Shown here: positions 15,794 through 20,182 of the stretch, one piece after another | Layout of the letters: each line of letters begins with the position of its first letter | Numbering within the stretch: position 1 is the first letter of the stretch | Source of the DNA: CAYXFZ01 sp964464385 | Lineage (GTDB): Bacteria; Planctomycetota; UBA1135 | Reading direction: 5' to 3' | Length of the DNA stretch: 20,182 nucleotides | NCBI GenBank assembly: GCA_964464385.1 | Contig: CAYXFZ010000043.1 | Span: forward strand, 1 to 20,182 | Program-made: the position numbers and the translations under genes | Notes under the pieces: generated by a model | What the model saw: only the letters and a program-made list of their open reading frames with translations | What the model was told of the DNA's origin: nothing | Database searches by the model: none

Positions 15794-16450
15794 TCAGCCC
15801 TGCAGTTCATCCTGCGCAGACTCCGCCTGGGGCGATCGGCGGTTGTAACGAGTTTGAAGTTCCTCTAGAGAAGAACCTCGAATCCAATCTTCCAGCGCCC
15901 AGGACGCGGTCATCCGAGTTTCCTCAATGACGGCCTCTTCGGCGCGACGGAAGGGTGAAAGAACGAAATCCACCGAATCGGATCCGGGATCCCCGACACC
16001 GATGCGGAGACGCGGAAAAGACCGGGTCTGACACGATTCCTCAATGGAGAGGAGGCCATTGTGGCCACCGGAACTGCCCTCCGACCGAAGCCGAAGCGCT
16101 CCCAAAAGGAGGTGGTAATCGTCTGTCACGACGAGCATGGAGGCGGGAGTCATCGCCAATTCCTGGAGAGCCTGAGCAACCGCAATGCCACAACGATTCA
16201 TGAAGAGAGTGGGCCACAGAAAGGCAAAAGTAGCCTCGGGGGATTGCCAAAGGCGACCCACCGAAGAACCCTGAGCAGGAAAGGGAGCCGGAGAAGCTCC
16301 GAGACGCCGCGCCAAAAGATCGAGGGCATCAAAGCCGACATTGTGGCGGCTGCCCTGGTAGTTCGAGCCTGGATTCCCGAGCCCCACCACCAACCGAAGA
16401 CCCTGCAGATCAGAATTCTGAGGCTCAGAGGCCGAAACAGGGTCGGACAT
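15794..16450 (-). CDS. pth: Peptidyl-tRNA hydrolase
   Basis: Cytosolic esterase that frees tRNA from peptidyl-tRNA dropped by stalled ribosomes. The 218 residues carry the complete catalytic set: VVGLGNPGSNYQGSRHNVGF (Asn26, catalytic His36), LFMNRCG (Asn85), VVTDDYHLLLGALRLR (Asp110/111) and GSSGGHNGL (Asn131). RLRIGVGDPG and DFVLSPFRRAE follow as usual. It is somewhat longer than E. coli Pth (194), with about 17 extra residues before the first strand and a polar C-terminal tail. It lies 24 bases after rplY and 15 before rpsF. The order prs-rplY-pth is shared by many bacteria and groups PRPP supply with translation quality control. Confidence 0.96.
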   Translation of the reverse strand: MSDPVSASEPQNSDLQGLRLVVGLGNPGSNYQGSRHNVGFDALDLLARRLGASPAPFPAQGSSVGRLWQSPEATFAFLWPTLFMNRCGIAVAQALQELAMTPASMLVVTDDYHLLLGALRLRSEGSSGGHNGLLSIEESCQTRSFPRLRIGVGDPGSDSVDFVLSPFRRAEEAVIEETRMTASWALEDWIRGSSLEELQTRYNRRSPQAESAQDELQG

Positions 16451-16474
16451 GGTAGCAGTGCCCGATCAGACGGG

Positions 16475-17107
16475 CTAGGACTCTCCTTCGGAGCCGGAAC
16501 CTGCGTCGGAACCAGAGCCGGAAGAAGCATCGTCACCCTCAGTACCCGTTTTGCCAATGACCTCGGGCTCGGAGGATTCACCCTCGGCCGGGGCCTCTGC
16601 CTCTTCTTCGGGCTCTTCGGCCCGCAGTTTGATGGTACAGACTACATCTTCAGGAGGTAAAACCGATTCCACCCCCTCGGGGAACACCAAGTCCCCCACG
16701 GTGATGGATTCATCCACGTCCAAATCGTTGACAGGAATGTCGTTGAGCATCTTGACCAATTCACCGGTGGCTTGCCCCTTGGCATGGCCGATGTATTCCA
16801 AGGGAACCTCCACCTCGATTTTCTGACCGATGACAAGCCGCAAAAAATCAATATGACAAATGGTGTCGCCCAAGTGGTCGTACTGCACCTCTTGAATCAG
16901 AGCGCGTTGCTTGCCGGTGGACAACTCGATGTCCAGAACACGTTCGTGGTGGCGAAGGACAGTCTCAAATTCGGGGAGATTCAGCGTGAAATGCTCAGGA
17001 CCTTCTCCCTGGCCACAAATGGTGGCGGGAATGCGGCCGGCGGCACGATGGGCCCAGGAGGCGCGAGTGCCGGAAGAGGTTCGGGGTTGGGATTGGAGGA
17101 GTTGCAT
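16475..17107 (-). CDS. rplY: 50S ribosomal protein L25 (Ctc/TL5 form)
   Basis: 5S-rRNA-binding protein of the large subunit; the long Ctc form with two domains. Residues ~5-93 are the L25 fold (SSGTRASWAHRAAGRIPATI, then ELSTGKQRALIQEVQYDH and HIDFLRL). Residues ~94-163 are the TL5 C-terminal domain (EVEVPLEYIGHAKG, DIPVNDLDVDESITVGDLVF, PPEDVVCTI). An acidic Glu/Ser/Gly tail (~164-210, e.g. EEPEEEAEAPAEGESSE) ends the protein. The initial basic KR..GK..R region is less charged than usual (QPRTSSGTRASW). The ATG lies 11 bases after the prs stop without a visible Shine-Dalgarno motif. Confidence 0.93.
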   Translation of the reverse strand: MQLLQSQPRTSSGTRASWAHRAAGRIPATICGQGEGPEHFTLNLPEFETVLRHHERVLDIELSTGKQRALIQEVQYDHLGDTICHIDFLRLVIGQKIEVEVPLEYIGHAKGQATGELVKMLNDIPVNDLDVDESITVGDLVFPEGVESVLPPEDVVCTIKLRAEEPEEEAEAPAEGESSEPEVIGKTGTEGDDASSGSGSDAGSGSEGES

Positions 17108-17118
17108 GGGAACAGGGA

Positions 17119-18066
17119 TCAGTCTTCGAAGAGGGAACTGACGGATTCTTCCTTATGAATGCGGGAAATCGCGCGGGCCAACATGGGGGCTACCGAAACG
17201 ACTTGCAAGCGGTCGGGGAGGTCACCGCGAAGGGGGATTGTATCGCAAACGTAGATGGCATCCACCGGTGCTTGGTTGAGTCTTTCCACGGCAGGACCAC
17301 AGAAGACCGGGTGAGTGGCCGCGATGGAGATTTTTTCGGCCCCCTTCTCCTTCAGGATTCGAGCCGCCTCGGTAATCGTGCCTGCGGTGGAGATCATGTC
17401 ATCAGCAAGAAGGATGTCTTTTCCGGCCACTTCGCCAATGATGTTCTCCATCACGACGGAATCCGCCCCGGTTCGACGCTTGTCCACGATTGCCAAGGGG
17501 ACATCCAGGGAGCGCGCCCAAGCCCGGGCCAATTTGACTCCCCCCACATCCGGAGAACAAATCACCAAGTTGGACGAATCGAGCCCGGGCGCCCCCTGTT
17601 CAAGGGTGTAGCGAGCCCAAAGGTGATCCACAGGAATGTCGAAAAAGCCTTGAATTTGTTGGGCATGCAGATCAATGGTCAAAAGCCGATGGATGCCGGT
17701 GCTGATCAAAAGGTTGGCAATCGCCTTGGCCGAAATGGGCACACGCCCCTCATCTTTTCGGTCTTTTCGCGCATAGCCAAAGTAGGGCACAACAGCAGTA
17801 ATGCGCGCGGCACTGGCCCGGGTCAAGCAGTCCGTCAGCAGAGCAAGTTCGACAATGGCCTCGTTGACCGGAGGACAGGTCGATTGAATCACGAAGACAT
17901 CACCTCCGCGAATATCCTCATTGATCTTGATGTCAATTTCGCCGTCGGGAAACCGGCCGATGTGGGCGGCAGTCAAGGGCATGTCCAATGCGGCGGCGAT
18001 GTCACGCGCGAGAGCAGGATGGGAAGTCCCGGAAAGTAGCTTGAAACGACCGTCAGTGATCACCAT
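17119..18066 (-). CDS. prs: Ribose-phosphate pyrophosphokinase (PRPP synthase, class I)
   Basis: Makes PRPP from ribose 5-phosphate and ATP for purine, pyrimidine, His, Trp and NAD synthesis. The 315 residues match the class I length (E. coli 315). Seen: RFPDGEIDIKI (38-48), VPYFGYARKDRK (93-104, ATP and regulatory loop), DLHAQQIQGFFDIPVDHL (132-149, catalytic His134), SPDVGGVKLARAWA (171-184), DKRR (195-198) and the PRPP-binding loop ILLADDMISTAGT (218-230). ATHPVF is near 254. No key residue is missing; the loop has TAGT where many homologues have TGGT. The start is 2 bases after the glmU stop; the order glmU-prs-rplY-pth is widespread. Confidence 0.97.
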   Translation of the reverse strand: MVITDGRFKLLSGTSHPALARDIAAALDMPLTAAHIGRFPDGEIDIKINEDIRGGDVFVIQSTCPPVNEAIVELALLTDCLTRASAARITAVVPYFGYARKDRKDEGRVPISAKAIANLLISTGIHRLLTIDLHAQQIQGFFDIPVDHLWARYTLEQGAPGLDSSNLVICSPDVGGVKLARAWARSLDVPLAIVDKRRTGADSVVMENIIGEVAGKDILLADDMISTAGTITEAARILKEKGAEKISIAATHPVFCGPAVERLNQAPVDAIYVCDTIPLRGDLPDRLQVVSVAPMLARAISRIHKEESVSSLFED

Positions 18067-18068
18067 GG

Positions 18069-19349
18069 TTAATCGTGGGATTCTTGTGAGGGAGTGGGAA
18101 GGGGGCGGGCAGGCACACCAAGGACAACCTGGTCGTCCGCCACATCATGATTGGCCGGAAGCACGGCACCGGCGCCAGTTTTAGCGCGAGCACCCACCCG
18201 AACTGGGGCGACCAGAATGCTGCCCGAACCGATGGAAGCCCGTTCACCAATTTCAGTCCGGTGTTTGTTGCGGCCGTCCCAATTGGCAGTGATGGTGCCG
18301 CAACCAATATTGGCCCGAGCACCAATTGTGGTGTCACCCAGATAACTCAAGTGTTTGGCCTTGGCGCCAGGCCCCAAGTGAGCTTTCTTGGTCTCGACAA
18401 AGTTGCCGACCTCGGCGCCTTCCTCGAGGACAGTCCCCGGACGCAGATGAGAAAAGGGACCCACGGTGCAACCAGCACCGATCTTGCAACCAGCGCGGAT
18501 GACGGAAAAGGGCAAGATGCGAGCACCTGGAGCCAAGTCAACACCATCTTCAATGAAGGTGCTGGCCGGGTCGTCGATCACGACTCCATGATCCAAGTGT
18601 TGCAAGAGAATCCGTTCGGCCAAAATGGCGCGGGCTTGGACATGGTCCAGCAAAGTGTTCACCCCAAGAATTTCGTCCTCGCCATCTTGCAGATGAATGA
18701 TGGATCCTTGGGTCACATCCAAGGTGGCTAGAACAGCATCGGTGAGATAAAGCTCGCCTTGGGCATTGTTGGAAGTCAAATCCGCGACCGCTTTTTTGAT
18801 GAGATCAATGGGCAGAAGATATACCCCCGCATTGATCTCCTGGATCGCGGCAGTGGCCTCGTCACAGTCCGCATCCTCTATGATTTCAGTCAGGGCATTC
18901 TCTTCGTCACGAATGATGCGACCATACCCCGTGGGATCACTCATGTCCGTGGTCAACAAAGCGCCGCCTTCGGCATCCGCAAGTGCACCCAAAGTAGAAG
19001 CTTGCAAGAGTGGGGTGTCTCCACAAAGAATGAGAACGCGACCCTCGTCGGGCAGGGCGGCCAAGCCGCAATGTACGGCATCCCCGGTTCCATTCGGTTC
19101 CGTTTGCAGGACCGTTCGCNNNNNNNNNNCGGTGTACGGGGAACCCTTCAGCCAAGATTCGATTTCTTGTTGGTGCTTGGAGCCAACCACCAAGACGCGA
19201 TCCCCCGAAGTTGCTTCCGTGGCCGCAGAGAGAACCCAATCCAGCAAGGGGCGCCCGCATAGATCAAGAAGTGCCTTGGGACCACCCGTCCGAATGCGGG
19301 TGGAATCGCCGCCGGCAAGGACCAGCGCATGAAGAGCGGACTCGGGCAT
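18069..19349 (-). CDS. glmU: Bifunctional GlmU (UDP-N-acetylglucosamine synthesis)
   Basis: Acetylates GlcN-1-P and joins it to UTP to make UDP-GlcNAc for peptidoglycan and lipid A. Length is 426 from ATG 19349. Uridyltransferase half: LVLAGGDSTRIRTGGPK (9-25, Arg18 and Lys25 kept), LQTEPNGTGDAV, CGDTPLL with metal ligand Asp111, GYGRIIRD, EINAGVYLLP and the second metal ligand Asn231. Acetyltransferase half: beta-helix from ~265, HLRPGTVLEEGAEVGNFVE, KHLSYLGDTTIG (His333, matching E. coli His363), ANWDGRNKHRTEIG and IGSGSILVAPVRVGA. Oddities: the signature has Ser16 where GxGTR is normal, and the protein is ~30 residues shorter than E. coli GlmU (456), mostly between Asn231 and His333, about two beta-helix coils. 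A 10-N gap affects residues 74-77. Upstream in-frame codons reach into the psd region and lack family homology. Confidence 0.94.
   Translation of the reverse strand: MPESALHALVLAGGDSTRIRTGGPKALLDLCGRPLLDWVLSAATEATSGDRVLVVGSKHQQEIESWLKGSPYTXXXXRTVLQTEPNGTGDAVHCGLAALPDEGRVLILCGDTPLLQASTLGALADAEGGALLTTDMSDPTGYGRIIRDEENALTEIIEDADCDEATAAIQEINAGVYLLPIDLIKKAVADLTSNNAQGELYLTDAVLATLDVTQGSIIHLQDGEDEILGVNTLLDHVQARAILAERILLQHLDHGVVIDDPASTFIEDGVDLAPGARILPFSVIRAGCKIGAGCTVGPFSHLRPGTVLEEGAEVGNFVETKKAHLGPGAKAKHLSYLGDTTIGARANIGCGTITANWDGRNKHRTEIGERASIGSGSILVAPVRVGARAKTGAGAVLPANHDVADDQVVLGVPARPLPTPSQESHD
19120..19129. other. Assembly gap (10 N) inside glmU
   Basis: Ten N between - strand flanks ending tacaccg and restarting gcgaacggtcc. 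The flanks cannot be merged in frame: a one-base overlap shifts the frame and a two-base overlap does not match. The true missing length should be 1, 4, 7, 10... bases. The gap lies in the variable loop before LQTEPNGTG, so no key residue is hidden. Confidence 0.9.
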
Positions 19350-19365
19350 GGGGGGATTGCTCGGA

Positions 19366-19371
19366 AGTATA
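19366..19371 (-). promoter_or_regulatory. Possible -10 element upstream of glmU
   Basis: TATACT (5 of 6 matches to TATAAT) ends 16 bases before the glmU ATG. No recognisable -35 was found at 16-18 bases. If used, the leader would be about 10 bases with no Shine-Dalgarno motif. It is the only promoter-like hexamer I found ahead of the long cluster, and it lies next to the probable ribosome-binding site of psd on the other strand. Confidence 0.3.
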
Positions 19372-19384
19372 GGATGGTCCGCCC

Positions 19385-20182
19385 TTGGCCGACCTCCGAT
19401 CCCTGGTCCTCCTGCCTGGCTTTCCGCGACGATTGGGTTCGCGTTGTGCCGGCGCACTTTGCCGCCTCCCCATCCCGGTTTGGCTCCGATCTCCCTTGTG
19501 GGGTTGGTTGAGGACTCGCCTGGGCATGGATCCTCAGAGCATTCCCGGTTCCTTGCGGGACTATCGCTGTTTTTTGGATCTCTTCGCCCGCCCTCTGCCA
19601 AGGGATTCCCGGCCCTTGGATAGGTCGTGGGGCGGTTGGTTCTCGCCGGCGGATGGTCGAGTCGTGGACTCCCAGGTCTTTGAGGCCGAAGGGGCCCTTT
19701 GGATCAAGGGTGCGCCCTACGGGATGGCAGAGTTGCTGCCCGGCGCGGATTTGGCCCGCTACCGCGGTTATCAATGCACCCAAATTTATCTCTCCCCCCG
19801 GGATTACCACCGCTACCACGCCCCTTGCAGCATGGTGGTGGAATCGGCTTGGACTCAAAAAGGGGATCTCCTGCCGGTGGATCCTGAGTTGGTTCGGCCC
19901 AACCACCGGGTCTTAATCCAAAACCGCCGGGTCATTCTGCATTGCCGCGATTCTCAAAATCGCCCCTTTGCCCTCCTTTTTGTCGGCGCTATGAACGTTG
20001 GCCGCATGTGCTTTCGCTTCGATTCGGGGCTTGGCTTGCCCCCCTTGGTCCCCGGCTCCCGTAGTTTTCAACCCCAACCCCAGCTCCACGCCGGCGAAGA
20101 GTTGGGTCACTTTGAACTGGGTTCCACGGTGGTCGTGGTGGCCCCGCCCGATTTGAAACTTGCCCTAGCTGATGATCTCCTC
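19385..20182 (+). CDS. psd: Phosphatidylserine decarboxylase proenzyme, 3' end outside window
   Basis: Pyruvoyl enzyme at the inner membrane that turns phosphatidylserine into phosphatidylethanolamine. From the internal Met at 19526: YRCFLDLFARPL, FSPADGRV with Asp43 of the self-cleavage triad, IYLSPRDYHRYHAPC with His95 and His98, LFVGAMNVGRM, and ELGSTVVVV, where cleavage before Ser200 creates the pyruvoyl group. The frame is still open at the right edge, shortly after the cleavage site. The first ATG (19526) aligns inside E. coli Psd, and the 50 codons before it still read like the Psd N-terminus (LPIPVWLRSPLWGWLRTRLG), so translation should begin upstream. No ATG exists there; an in-frame TAG at 19370 limits the ORF. 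TTG 19385, with AGGA 10 bases upstream, is my choice; TTG 19433 is an alternative. It is divergent from glmU. Confidence 0.9.
   Translation, partial: MADLRSLVLLPGFPRRLGSRCAGALCRLPIPVWLRSPLWGWLRTRLGMDPQSIPGSLRDYRCFLDLFARPLPRDSRPLDRSWGGWFSPADGRVVDSQVFEAEGALWIKGAPYGMAELLPGADLARYRGYQCTQIYLSPRDYHRYHAPCSMVVESAWTQKGDLLPVDPELVRPNHRVLIQNRRVILHCRDSQNRPFALLFVGAMNVGRMCFRFDSGLGLPPLVPGSRSFQPQPQLHAGEELGHFELGSTVVVVAPPDLKLALADDLL

Noticed and set aside
17155..18039. 294-codon + strand frame opposite prs, and similar ones opposite lpxA (7861-8778) and bamA (10887-11612)
   Set aside because: All are mirror frames of highly conserved genes; none has a family motif, ribosome-binding site or plausible composition.
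1..20182. Mobile element, prophage, CRISPR, tRNA or rRNA genes
   Set aside because: No transposase, integrase, terminal repeats, regular spacers or tRNA/rRNA sequence patterns were seen. Apart from the PPR joint, the region reads as conserved chromosomal operons.

Overview
The window is almost entirely bacterial DNA from a diderm (outer-membrane, LPS-making) organism with GC content in the high fifties by eye. It carries genes for lipid A, the BAM machinery, a Skp-like chaperone and phosphatidylserine decarboxylase. The LpxC-FabZ fusion, the gene order glmU-prs-rplY-pth-rpsF and the scarcity of Shine-Dalgarno motifs suggest Planctomycetota or a related PVC/FCB lineage. That placement is tentative and rests on gene order and fusion, not on a tree.

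The first ~134 bases are different. On the + strand they encode one degenerate 35-residue pentatricopeptide (PPR) repeat of the kind abundant in dinoflagellate nuclear genomes (Symbiodiniaceae and relatives). The match breaks off exactly where a bacterial copper/silver efflux gene (cusA, - strand) begins, cutting that gene's 3' end. Two runs of exactly 10 N (8333-8342 and 19120-19129) are scaffolding placeholders. The simplest reading is a scaffold from a dinoflagellate (or mixed algal) assembly that consists of associated bacterial sequence joined to a small piece of host DNA.

Layout, left to right. 1-134: PPR fragment (+). 135-6752: a metal-efflux operon on the - strand, in transcription order a small Cys/Met-rich exported protein, CusC-like outer-membrane factor, CusB-like adaptor with a metal-binding domain, and CusA-like RND pump (truncated). 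6824-19349: thirteen tightly packed - strand genes, in transcription order glmU, prs, rplY, pth, rpsF, rpsR, rplI, dnaB, bamA, skp/ompH, lpxC-fabZ, lpxA and a Gfo/Idh oxidoreductase. 19385-20182: psd on the + strand, divergent from glmU and cut by the right edge.

How the genes work together. The long cluster runs from precursor supply (UDP-GlcNAc by GlmU, PRPP by Prs) through ribosome components and peptidyl-tRNA recycling, the replicative helicase, and then outer-membrane assembly (BamA, Skp) and the first steps of lipid A synthesis (LpxA, LpxC, with FabZ in the same polypeptide as LpxC). GlmU makes the UDP-GlcNAc that LpxA acylates, so the two ends of the cluster are linked metabolically. 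Most neighbours overlap by 1-4 bases or are 1-40 bases apart, so translational coupling is likely. There is no gene-free stretch longer than 300 bases. I saw no tRNA, rRNA, CRISPR array, insertion sequence or prophage gene. I found no clear candidate for a wholly new system; the most notable points are the eukaryote/bacterium junction, the uncharacterised Cys-rich protein of the efflux operon, and several departures from family norms in GlmU, CusA and the ribosomal proteins.
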